Of a stretch of 64,000 nt of DNA, positions 41,646 to 49,136 are shown one piece after another; position 1 is the stretch's first letter; each line of letters begins with the position of its first letter. Below the pieces are notes generated by a model, which searched no databases, was not told the origin of the DNA, and worked only from the letters and a program-made list of their open reading frames with translations. Both the position numbers and the translations under genes were made by a program. The stretch lies in contig NZ_JODL01000020.1 of the NCBI RefSeq assembly GCF_000718985.1, positions 50,996-114,995 on the forward strand, in the 5' to 3' direction. The DNA is from Streptomyces megasporus (lineage in GTDB: Bacteria; Actinomycetota; Actinomycetes; Streptomycetales; Streptomycetaceae).

Positions 41646-42489
41646 TCCCGGCAACCGCGCCTGGGTGCCCGAGGCGGAGGTCGAGGACGCCGCCGACGAC
41701 GAGATGGACGACATGCCGCTGTCGATGCGGCTGTCGATAGCCGACGCGCTCACCCTCGGCAACGCCACCTGCGGTTTCATGGCGGTGTACTTCACCACCA
41801 CGGGTGTGCTGATCCCGCACCTGACCGGCGACGGCGGGACGGCTCGGCACGGCGCCGCGACCGCGGTGATGCTGATGCTGCTGGCGTCGGTGTTCGACCT
41901 CTTCGACGGGCTCGTGGCGCGCAAGCTGCGCAGCTCGGCGATGGGCGCGGAGCTGGACAACCTCTCCGACCTGGTCAGCTTCGGGCTGGCGCCCGCGTAC
42001 TTCGTGCTGGTCTGGGGCATGGTCGCCAACGACGCGCACCAGGGCGTCTCGGTGCTCGCCGCGGTCGTGGTGCTGCTGGCGGTGGTGCTGAGGCTGGCGA
42101 GATTCTCCTGCCTCACCCTGCCCAACGGGGTGTTCCAGGGCATGCCCAGCCCCTTCGGGGCGCTGACGGTCGTCTCCATCGTGCTGCTGGAGCTGCCGTT
42201 CGTCCCCACGCTGCTGGCGATCGTCGGGGTGGCCTGGCTGATGGTGAGCCGGGTCGAGTACCCCAAGCCGCGCGGTGTGCTGGCGGTGGCGATGCTCGGT
42301 TGGATCGTGCTGAGCATGGGCCTGCTGACGGCCTGGGCCTTCGACGCCCCGGGCGGCGAGCTGCTGCTGGAGACCGGCTGCGCGCTCCAACTGGTGCTGG
42401 GCGCGGTGATCCCGCTGTTCGCCACCGCGCGGCGGGTGAACGCCTTCCGTGACAACCGCCGCGAGGCGCGGGCGGCGGCCAAGGCTTAG
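41632..42489 (+). CDS. pssA: CDP-diacylglycerol-serine O-phosphatidyltransferase
   Basis: A 285-residue membrane enzyme with the CDP-alcohol phosphatidyltransferase motif DLFDGLVARKLRSSAMGAEL plus DNLSDLVSFGLAP (D-G-x2-A-R-x8-G-x3-D-x3-D). Several hydrophobic segments follow, such as VLAAVVVLLAVVLRLARF and LLAIVGVAWLMVSRVEYP. It joins CDP-diacylglycerol and serine, providing the Psd substrate. The start is TTG at 41632 within the psd 3' end, with GTG at 41638 as alternative; coupling to psd is likely. A strong terminator follows. Confidence 0.95.
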   Translation: MTVIDPGNRAWVPEAEVEDAADDEMDDMPLSMRLSIADALTLGNATCGFMAVYFTTTGVLIPHLTGDGGTARHGAATAVMLMLLASVFDLFDGLVARKLRSSAMGAELDNLSDLVSFGLAPAYFVLVWGMVANDAHQGVSVLAAVVVLLAVVLRLARFSCLTLPNGVFQGMPSPFGALTVVSIVLLELPFVPTLLAIVGVAWLMVSRVEYPKPRGVLAVAMLGWIVLSMGLLTAWAFDAPGGELLLETGCALQLVLGAVIPLFATARRVNAFRDNRREARAAAKA

Positions 42490-42510
42490 CCGGAGGACGG
42501 CCGGTTCACT

Positions 42511-42546
42511 CGGGCGCCGGACGGGTTCACACCCGTCCGGCGCCCG
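42511..42546. terminator. Bidirectional terminator between pssA and the ABC operon
   Basis: CGGGCGCCGGACGGGT pairs perfectly with 42531-42546 across TCAC, and AAGCCTTTT follows on the plus strand. It lies nine bases beyond the corrected stop of the convergent substrate-binding gene. Confidence 0.92.
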
Positions 42547-42554
42547 AAGCCTTT

Positions 42555-43806
42555 TCATCCGTCTTCCCGGTGCCCCGTCCGGCGGCCGGCACACCCGTCG
42601 ACTTCCGGCTCCGACGCTTCGACCGGCGTGAGGTGCGTCACGTCCCCGACGGGGGCCGGTCCCCGGGACGACCGGAGTGTCGGTGGGCCCGAGCCGTATC
42701 GGCTCGGCCTCCAGGGACGTCAGCGCGTCCACGACGCCCTGCCGGGTGAGGTCCTTGTCCTCGCACGCCTGCTTCAGGGCCGCGCCGAAGGCGGAGGCGG
42801 CGCTCCACCCGGCGGCCACGCCGTTGTCGAGGACGTCGTCGGGGTGTGCCTTGGAGTACTCCCGCGCGAGCCGGGAGGGCTCCGGCTCCTTCGAGCCGAT
42901 GGGCAGCGTGGAGGCCGCCACGTAGTAGTCCTTCTGCAGGACCCGTCCCGCCTGGGTCTCCAGCAATTGCGGGGCGAAGGCCGAGTTGTTGCCGACGATG
43001 GGCACGTTCAGGCCGCCGGCCGCCGCCACGCCCACCAGGGAGGCCGCCTGCCGCGGCCCGGCGCTGATCAGCACGGCCTTCACGCCGGCCTTCTTGAACG
43101 CCGCGACCTGGGCGGACATGTCCTCGTCGGTCGGCTTGATCTTCTGCTCGACGATGGTCAGCCCGGCCTTCTTCGCGGCGTACCGCGAGCCCTCCAGGGC
43201 GTTCTCCCCGTAGTCGCCCTCGAAGTAGACGTGGCCCACCCTGTCGCCCTCGGCGATCCTCTTCTCCGCCAGCAGGAAGTCGATCGCGTTGACCGTCTCC
43301 ACGTCGTAGGTGGCGCCGATGGTGCGGACGTACGCGCTGCCGAGCAGGTCGGCGGACCACGCCTGGGGCAGCACCAGCAGCTTGTGCTGCGTGTCGATCC
43401 GCTCCTTGACGGCGCTGACGAACGGCGAGCCGAGGAACTGCACGAAGCCCACCACCTTGGGCTGGAGCTCGGTGTAGGCGGGGATGGCCTTGCCGGCGTC
43501 GTAGCCGTGGTCGCGGACGGTCAGCTCCAGCTTGCGTCCGCAGATCCCGCCGTCGGCGTTGATCCGCTCGATGTAGAGCTGCTGAGCCTGGGTGACGCTC
43601 TTGCCCAGGGAGGCGTAGACCCCGGTCATGTCGGTGAGGGCGCCGATGTGGATGGTGTCGTCCGTGACGCCCTTGTCGGTCTTCACTCCCCCGGCGCCCG
43701 TGCCGCCGGTGTCCCCGTCCGTCGCCTTGCCGCTGCATCCGGCGACGATGAGGGTGACGGCGACCGCGGCGGCCACCGCCGCCGTGCGTGGTGTGCGCAT
43801 CTTCAT
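42555..43806 (-). CDS. Branched-chain amino acid ABC transporter substrate-binding lipoprotein (frameshift near 3' end)
   Basis: A lipoprotein: signal peptide with lipobox VAGC (C24), then the Peripla_BP_6 domain (DTIHIGALTDMTGVYASLGK, INADGGICGRKLELTVRDHG, GHVYFEGDYGENALEGSRYA, VPIVGNNSAFAPQLLET). As written, the frame passes the terminator and runs deep into antisense pssA. Removing one base from the G5 run at 42651-42655 gives a 416-residue protein ending at 42555-42557, nine bases before the terminator and the usual family length. I therefore set the end there. It is last in the operon livF-livG-livH-livM. ATG 43804-43806 overlaps the livM stop. Confidence 0.8.
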
Positions 43807-45002
43807 GGTCTCTCTGCCTCGTCTTTCTCGATGGGTCCGCGACGGGCGGCGAGCCGCACCAGGCCGCCCGGCAGGAACAGCACGACGGCGACGATCGCGG
43901 CGCCGTACAGGTAGCGGGACACCTCGCCCGGGGAGACCCCGCCCGTGCCGGGGGCGGAGACCAGGGGCAGGACCTCGCTGTAGCGGGTGAGGATCTGGGG
44001 CAGCAGCGTGACGAACGCGGCCCCGACGACGGCCCCCGTGACCGAGCCCAGACCGCCGATGACGATCATCGCCAGGTACTCCAGGGAGAGGATGAAACCG
44101 AAGTACTCGGGCACGGTCTGTTGGAAGACCAGGGCCAGCAGCACCCCGGCCAGGCCCGCGTACATCGAGGACAGGACGAAGACCGCCGCTCGGTGGCGGG
44201 CCACAGGCACGCCCATCACCCCGGCCGCGATCCGGTGGTCGCGGATGGCGTTCATCGCCCTTCCGGGACGGCCGCGCAGCACCCCGCGGGCGAAGAGGGC
44301 GCAGCCGGCCAGCAGGAGCAGCCCGACGTACCAGAGTTTCTCCATCGCCTGGAACGGCACGGCGGCGACGACCGTCTCGCTGTCGTCGAAGGTGAGGCCG
44401 AACAGCGACAGCGGCGGTACGGCGCGGCCGTTGTAGCCGCCGGTCAGGTCGTGGGCGTTGAACAGCACGTGCTGCCCGATGAAGATCAGTGCCAGGGTGG
44501 CGATGCCCAGGTACGCCCCGCGCAGCCGTCCGGCGATCGGGCTGAACACACCGCCCGCCACGCCCGCCAGGAGCACCGCGAGCACCACCGCCGCCCAGCT
44601 CGGCAGTCCCAGTCCGACCGGCTCCCCCGCGCCCTCGCCGTCGCCGGCCAGGACGCAGTAGCCGTAGGCGCCGACGGCGAGGAAGAAGGCGTGGCCGAGG
44701 GAGAGTTGGCCGGTGGCGCCGGTCAGCAGGGTCAGCCCGATGGCGCCGATGGCGGCGGCCATGGCCAGCAGCCCGGCCTGGAGCCAGAAGCGGTCGACGT
44801 AGAAGGGCAGGGCGAGCAGGACCGGACTTCCCGCCGCCGCGTACGCGGCCCGGCGGCGGGAGGGGCCGACGCGCGTGGCGCGCCGGCCGGCGGGCCGGGG
44901 CCCGGCCGGTGGAGCGGTGATCTCGGACGCGGCGGCCCCGGACGCGGCGGCCCCGGACGCGGTGGCCCCGGACGCGGTGAGTGGTGTGGTGGGTTCAGAC
45001 AC
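43803..45002 (-). CDS. livM: Branched-chain amino acid ABC transporter permease LivM
   Basis: A 399-residue permease with about nine hydrophobic segments, e.g. LLAMAAAIGAIGLTLLTGAT, QLSLGHAFFLAVGAYGY, GAYLGIATLALIFIGQHVLF and LEYLAMIVIGGLGSVTGAVV, the latter containing the EAA-like loop region typical of LivM. The first 30 residues are a repeat (SGATASGAAASGAAAS) encoded by 15-base tandem units at 44926-44979, an unusual cytoplasmic tail. Its start overlaps the livH stop by eight bases. It ends overlapping the substrate-binding gene start (ATGA). Confidence 0.93.
   Translation of the reverse strand: MSEPTTPLTASGATASGAAASGAAASEITAPPAGPRPAGRRATRVGPSRRRAAYAAAGSPVLLALPFYVDRFWLQAGLLAMAAAIGAIGLTLLTGATGQLSLGHAFFLAVGAYGYCVLAGDGEGAGEPVGLGLPSWAAVVLAVLLAGVAGGVFSPIAGRLRGAYLGIATLALIFIGQHVLFNAHDLTGGYNGRAVPPLSLFGLTFDDSETVVAAVPFQAMEKLWYVGLLLLAGCALFARGVLRGRPGRAMNAIRDHRIAAGVMGVPVARHRAAVFVLSSMYAGLAGVLLALVFQQTVPEYFGFILSLEYLAMIVIGGLGSVTGAVVGAAFVTLLPQILTRYSEVLPLVSAPGTGGVSPGEVSRYLYGAAIVAVVLFLPGGLVRLAARRGPIEKDEAERP
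44926..44979. repeat. 15-bp tandem repeat encoding the LivM N-terminus
   Basis: GACGCGGCGGCCCCG occurs at 44926, 44941 and, with one change, 44956, followed by a nine-base partial copy. In frame it encodes repeats of five residues, A(A/T)ASG. Copy number may vary between strains. Confidence 0.85.
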
Positions 45003-45885
45003 GGGCGAGCTCCCTCGTTCCGAAGAGTCCCGCCGGACGCACCAGCAGCACCAACAGCATCACCAGGTACGGCGCCAGGTCGCCGATGCCCCGGCCCAGG
45101 AAGGTCAGGTCGCTCTGGTAGCCGGTGGCCAGGGACTGGGTGACGCCGATGACCAGCCCGCCGACCAGGGCGCCGGTGGTGGAGTCCAGGCCGCCCAGGA
45201 TCGCGGCTGGGAACGCCTTCAGGGCCGCCAGGGAGGTGCCGCGCTCCAGGCCGGGGGTGGGGAAGACGGTCAGGAACAGGGCGGCGACCGTGGCCAGTCC
45301 GCCCGCCACCGCCCAGGCCGACAGCGAGACCCGGCCCAGCCGAATGCCCATCAGCGCCGCGGTCTCCGGATGCTCGGCCACCGCGCGCGTCGCCACGCCC
45401 CAGGAGGTGAGGCGGAAGGCGAGCAGGAAGGCGGCGATGATCAGTCCGGCGGTGACGAAGGCTGCCACCCTGGTGTGCGGGACGCTGACCCCGCCGAGGG
45501 TGAGCACCCCGTCGCCCCACGGGTCGCCCATGGGGTACACGTTGGAGCCGATCCGCCGGGTCAGCTCCGCGAGCAGGACGATGTCGACGCCGATGGTGAC
45601 GATGGCGAGCACGCTGTGGTCGCGTCCGCGGTAGCGGCGGATCACCAGGAACTCGATCAGCGCGCCCAGCAGCGCGGCGCCGGCGACGCCCACGACCAGG
45701 GCCGCGAGGAAGCCGATGTCGTCCCTGAGCACGGCGGTGACGTAGCCGCCGGCCAGCAGCAGGGAGGCGTGGGCGAAGTTCACCACCTCGGTGGCCCTGA
45801 AGACGATCACGAAGCCGAGGGCGATCAGGGCGTAGACCGCGCCGATGGACAGCCCGTTCAACAGCAGTTCCACGAAGGTCGTCAC
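44995..45885 (-). CDS. livH: Branched-chain amino acid ABC transporter permease LivH
   Basis: A 296-residue permease: VELLLNGLSIGAVYALIALG, FVIVFRATEVVNFAHASLLL (the conserved NFAHG-like loop), DHSVLAIVTIGVDIVLLAEL, and LAALKAFPAAILGGLDSTTG, the LivH transmission-loop motif. It has about eight membrane segments. GTG 45883-45885 gives VTTFVELLL with GGAGGCGG upstream and overlaps the livG stop as GTGA. A longer reading to 46158 is Arg-rich and rejected. Confidence 0.93.
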   Translation of the reverse strand: MTTFVELLLNGLSIGAVYALIALGFVIVFRATEVVNFAHASLLLAGGYVTAVLRDDIGFLAALVVGVAGAALLGALIEFLVIRRYRGRDHSVLAIVTIGVDIVLLAELTRRIGSNVYPMGDPWGDGVLTLGGVSVPHTRVAAFVTAGLIIAAFLLAFRLTSWGVATRAVAEHPETAALMGIRLGRVSLSAWAVAGGLATVAALFLTVFPTPGLERGTSLAALKAFPAAILGGLDSTTGALVGGLVIGVTQSLATGYQSDLTFLGRGIGDLAPYLVMLLVLLVRPAGLFGTRELARV

Positions 45886-46676
45886 GATGCCGCCGCCTCC
45901 TGACCGAGGTAGGCGCGGACGACCGCGGGGTCGCGCTGCACCGCGTCGGGCGGGCCGTCGGCGATCCTCCGGCCGAAGTCGAGCACGGTCACCGCGTCCG
46001 CGAGCCGCATCACCACCCCCATGTCGTGTTCGACCAGGACGATCGAGATGCCGAGTCCGTCGCGCACGCCCGCGATGACCGAGGCGGTGCGGCGACGTTC
46101 GTCGGCGGTCATGCCGGCCACGGGCTCGTCGAGGAGCAGCAGCCGGGGTTCCATGCACAGCGCGCGGCCGAGTTCCACCAGCTTCTGCAGCCCGTACGGC
46201 AGCGCTCCGGCCGGGTGGTCGAGGTGCCCCTCCAGGCCGGTGAAGGCGGCGATCTCCCGCACCCGTTCGCGGTGCCGGGCCTCCTCGCGGGCGGCCGAGG
46301 GGAGTCGGAGCCCCGCGGCGAGGAACCCGGACCGGGTCAGCCGGTGGCGTCCCAGCATCAGGTTGTCGGCGACCGTGATGTACGGGGAGAGCGCGATGTT
46401 CTGGAAGGTGCGGGCCACGCCGCGGGCGGCGATCTCGTGCGGGGGCAGGCCGGTCAGCTCCTCGTCGCCGAGGCGGACGCTGCCCGAGGTCGCGCGGTAG
46501 ACGCCGGAGAGCACGTTGAAGGTGGTGGACTTGCCCGCGCCGTTGGGGCCGATGACCGCGTGCACGCTGCCGGGCTCGACGGTGAAGGAGACGCCGTCCA
46601 GGGCGGTGATCCCGGCGAAGCGCACGGTCAGGTCGCGCACCCGCAGCGGCGGGACGTCCGGGGCGGGGGCCGTCAC
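45882..46676 (-). CDS. livG: Branched-chain amino acid ABC transporter ATPase LivG
   Basis: A 264-residue ATPase. Walker A is IGPNGAGKSTTFNVLSG, the LivG-type signature region is LPYGLQKLVELGRALCMEPR, Walker B LLLLDEPVAGM, and VLVEHDMGVVMRLADAVTVL carries the H-loop histidine. FQNIALSPYITVADNL is the Q-loop. GTG at 46674-46676 overlaps the livF stop (GTGA). It works with LivF, LivH and LivM in import of branched-chain amino acids or related compounds. Confidence 0.94.
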   Translation of the reverse strand: MTAPAPDVPPLRVRDLTVRFAGITALDGVSFTVEPGSVHAVIGPNGAGKSTTFNVLSGVYRATSGSVRLGDEELTGLPPHEIAARGVARTFQNIALSPYITVADNLMLGRHRLTRSGFLAAGLRLPSAAREEARHRERVREIAAFTGLEGHLDHPAGALPYGLQKLVELGRALCMEPRLLLLDEPVAGMTADERRRTASVIAGVRDGLGISIVLVEHDMGVVMRLADAVTVLDFGRRIADGPPDAVQRDPAVVRAYLGQEAAAS

Positions 46677-47488
46677 GCCGACCACCTGCGCAGGACCGGG
46701 GCGGCCGGGACGGGCTCGACGGCGGTCCCCTCGGGGGCGGCGGCGCCGTCGTCGGCGATCCCCAGGTAGCGGCGGCGCACCTCGTCGGAGGCGGCGAGTT
46801 CGTCGGCGGGTCCGGCCAGGGCCACCTCGCCGACCTCCAGCACGACCGCCGACGAGGCCAGTCGCAGCGCGATGGCGGCGTTCTGCTCCACCAGCAGCAC
46901 CGAGGTGCCCCGGGCGTTGATCTCCCGCACGGTCTCGGCGATGCGGTCGGCCATCAGCGGGGCCAGGCCGAGCGAGGGCTCGTCCAGGAGCAGCAGCCTC
47001 GGACGGGCCATCAGGGCGCGTCCCATGGCCAGCATCTGCTGTTCGCCTCCGGAGAGCAGCCCTGCTCTCTGGTGCGCCCGGTCGGCCAGCACCGGGAACA
47101 GCTCGTGGACCCGTTCCCGTGCCCGCGCCGCCTCCCGGCGGCCCCCGCGCGCGCCCAGGGCGCCGGCGCGGAGGTTGTCGGCCACCGTCATCCGGGCGAA
47201 CACCTGCCGTCCCTCGGGCACCTGCACCACTCCCGCGGCCACCACCTGGGCGGGGGTGAGGCGGTCCAGACGCCGTCCGGCGAAGGTGATCGATCCGGAG
47301 CCGATCGTTCCGCCGTGGAAGCTCAGGGTGCGCGAGACGGCCCTCAGCAGGGTCGTCTTGCCGGCGCCGTTGCCGCCGAGGACGGCGACCACCGCGCCCT
47401 CGGGTACGTCCACGGAGACCGCGCTCAGCGCCCGTACCGGGCCGTAGCCCACGGACACCTCCCGGACCTCCAGCGAAGCGGCCGTCAT
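46673..47488 (-). CDS. livF: Branched-chain amino acid ABC transporter ATPase LivF
   Basis: A 271-residue ATPase: Walker A LGGNGAGKTTLLRAVSR, Q-loop PEGRQVFARMTVADNLRAGA, signature LLSGGEQQMLAMGRALMARP, Walker B LLLLDEPSLGLAPLM and H-loop LLVEQNAAIALRLASS. ATG 47486-47488 has AGAGGAGG upstream. A longer frame to 47698 lacks family similarity. It is the first gene of a five-gene operon (livF, livG, livH, livM, substrate-binding protein), each joined by overlapping start and stop codons. Confidence 0.94.
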   Translation of the reverse strand: MTAASLEVREVSVGYGPVRALSAVSVDVPEGAVVAVLGGNGAGKTTLLRAVSRTLSFHGGTIGSGSITFAGRRLDRLTPAQVVAAGVVQVPEGRQVFARMTVADNLRAGALGARGGRREAARARERVHELFPVLADRAHQRAGLLSGGEQQMLAMGRALMARPRLLLLDEPSLGLAPLMADRIAETVREINARGTSVLLVEQNAAIALRLASSAVVLEVGEVALAGPADELAASDEVRRRYLGIADDGAAAPEGTAVEPVPAAPVLRRWSA

Positions 47489-47681
47489 CGGCCCTCCTCT
47501 TCTTCCGACTTGCTCGCCGGTGGGCTCCACCGGGATCACGGCGCTCACCCCAGCACCGGCCGCGGCGCCCGTCCACGGCTGGCGGCCGGATCCGGTGCCC
47601 GTGACCAGAGGTGCGCGGACGGGGTTGTGCACCGGCACAGCGGACGCGGCGGCTCCGCCGTGGGACGGGTCCGTGACGTGC

Positions 47682-47716
47682 GAGAGCCCGGACCACACGG
47701 GGTGGTCCGGGCTCTC
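47682..47716. terminator. Hairpin upstream of livF
   Basis: GAGAGCCCGGACCAC (47682-47696) pairs perfectly with 47702-47716 across five bases. It is probably the terminator for the glycerate kinase transcript, about 118 bases past its stop. Confidence 0.85.
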
Positions 47717-47727
47717 TCGCTCCGGGT

Positions 47728-47787
47728 CGTCACGGGCCGATTCGTCGCGGGCCGGAGTGTCGCGGGCCGGGCCGTCACGGGCCGGGG
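47728..47787. repeat. 15-bp x4 tandem repeat
   Basis: Units CGTCACGGGCCGATT, CGTCGCGGGCCGGAG, TGTCGCGGGCCGGGC and CGTCACGGGCCGGGG share the core GTC(A/G)CGGGCCG. They lie between the glycerate kinase stop and the terminator. Confidence 0.85.
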
Positions 47788-47833
47788 GTGTCGGTCCTTC
47801 CGGGTCCGCCCCGGCGTGTCGGGGCCGGAGTCG

Positions 47834-48985
47834 TCACCGAAGGTGTTCGACCGCCAGCCGCTCGGCGACCCGCTCCAACAGGGGGCCCGCCTGCGCCATG
47901 CAGACGGCCGGGTCCGGTTCGACGTCGGTGAGCGCGTACGCCGCCTCGATCCCGGCGGCCCGCAGCTCGTCGTCGCCGATGGCCAGGCGTCCGCACACCG
48001 CGACCGTGCGGCGGCCCGCCCGGCGCGCCGCGGCGGCCACCCCGGCGGGGGCCTTGCCGCGCAGGGTCTGGGAGTCCAGCGAGCCCTCGCCGGTGATCAC
48101 CAGGCCGGCGCGGTCCAGGGCGGCGTGGAAGCCCAGCACCTCCATCAGCACCTCGACGCCGGGCCGGAAGGCCGCGTCCAGGGCGACCAGCGCCGCGTAG
48201 CCGACACCGCCGGCCGCGCCCGCGCCGGGCTGTTCGGCGCACCGGGCGGCGCGCGGCCCGAGGGTCGCCTCCAGCACCCGGACGTAGTGGGCGAGGGCGG
48301 CGTCCAGGGCCGCGACGTCGTCGGCGTCGGCGCCCTTCTGCGGGCCGTAGACGGCCGCGGCTCCCGCCGGTCCGGTGAGCGGGTTGTCGACGTCGCTCGC
48401 CAGGATGATCCGGGTGTCCTTCAGCCGGGGGTCCAGGCCCGTGAGGTCCGCCGTGGCCAGCCGGCCCAGCGGGCCGCCGCCCGGTCCGAGCGGCTCGCCG
48501 CGTTCGTCCAGGAAACGGGCGCCGAGCGCGGCGAGCATGCCCGCGCCGCCGTCGGTCGTCGCCGAGCCGCCGACGCCGAGGACGACGGTGCGCGCGCCCG
48601 CGTCGACGGCCGCCAGCAGCAGTTCGCCCGTGCCGTAGGTGGTGGCCGACAGGGGGGCGAGGACGCCGTCGGGCAGTTTCCGGAGCCCGGAGGCCTGGGC
48701 CATCTCCACCACGGCGGTGTCGTCCCGCAGCGCGTAGGAGGCGGTGACCGCCTTGCCCAGCGGTCCGGTGACCGCCGTCTGGCGGAGCGCGAAGCCTCCG
48801 GCGACCGCCGCGGCGACGGTGCCGTCGCCGCCGTCGGCGATGGGCAGCGCCTCGACCGCCACGCCGGGGCGGACCCGGCGGAGTCCGGCCGTGACGTGCT
48901 CGGCGACCTCCGCGGCGGTGAGGGAGCCCTTGAACTTGTCCGCGGCGATCAGCACGCGGCCTGTCTCGGTGTGTGTTCCGTCCAC
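47834..48985 (-). CDS. Glycerate kinase (GlxK family)
   Basis: A 383-residue type II glycerate kinase phosphorylating D-glycerate with ATP. Motifs: VLIAADKFKGSLTAAEVAEH at the N-terminus, EALPIADGGDGTVAAAVAGG, VLGVGGSATTDGGAGMLAAL, and GEGSLDSQTLRGKAPAGVAA, with SDVDNPLTGPAGAAAVYGPQ. Both lobes are complete. GTG at 48983-48985 starts the protein. No glyoxylate operon partner is adjacent. It is divergent from the BCCT gene. Confidence 0.94.
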   Translation of the reverse strand: MDGTHTETGRVLIAADKFKGSLTAAEVAEHVTAGLRRVRPGVAVEALPIADGGDGTVAAAVAGGFALRQTAVTGPLGKAVTASYALRDDTAVVEMAQASGLRKLPDGVLAPLSATTYGTGELLLAAVDAGARTVVLGVGGSATTDGGAGMLAALGARFLDERGEPLGPGGGPLGRLATADLTGLDPRLKDTRIILASDVDNPLTGPAGAAAVYGPQKGADADDVAALDAALAHYVRVLEATLGPRAARCAEQPGAGAAGGVGYAALVALDAAFRPGVEVLMEVLGFHAALDRAGLVITGEGSLDSQTLRGKAPAGVAAAARRAGRRTVAVCGRLAIGDDELRAAGIEAAYALTDVEPDPAVCMAQAGPLLERVAERLAVEHLR

Positions 48986-49136
48986 AACGTCTCTCTTGTT
49001 CTCGAACAGGCTGTCGCGCCGCCTTGACCCTACCGATTACCGGGCAGACGGGACCACGGGTGCGCCACGGCATGTCCTCCGTCCCGTCGGCGTGCCCCCA
49101 CAGCGAAAGACGCCATTCACACCATAGTGAGACGAT

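Larger units (their letters stand above)
47489..47833. other. Intergenic region with terminator and minisatellite
   Basis: A 345-base gap between livF and the glycerate kinase gene. It contains a hairpin (47682-47716) and four 15-base tandem units (47728-47787). The rest, 47489-47681, is the presumed livF promoter region; no clear -10/-35 was recognised. Confidence 0.7.

Noticed and set aside
41380..42554. Extension of the substrate-binding gene frame antisense to pssA
   Set aside because: It crosses a perfect terminator and loses all similarity; a one-base frame error explains it better.
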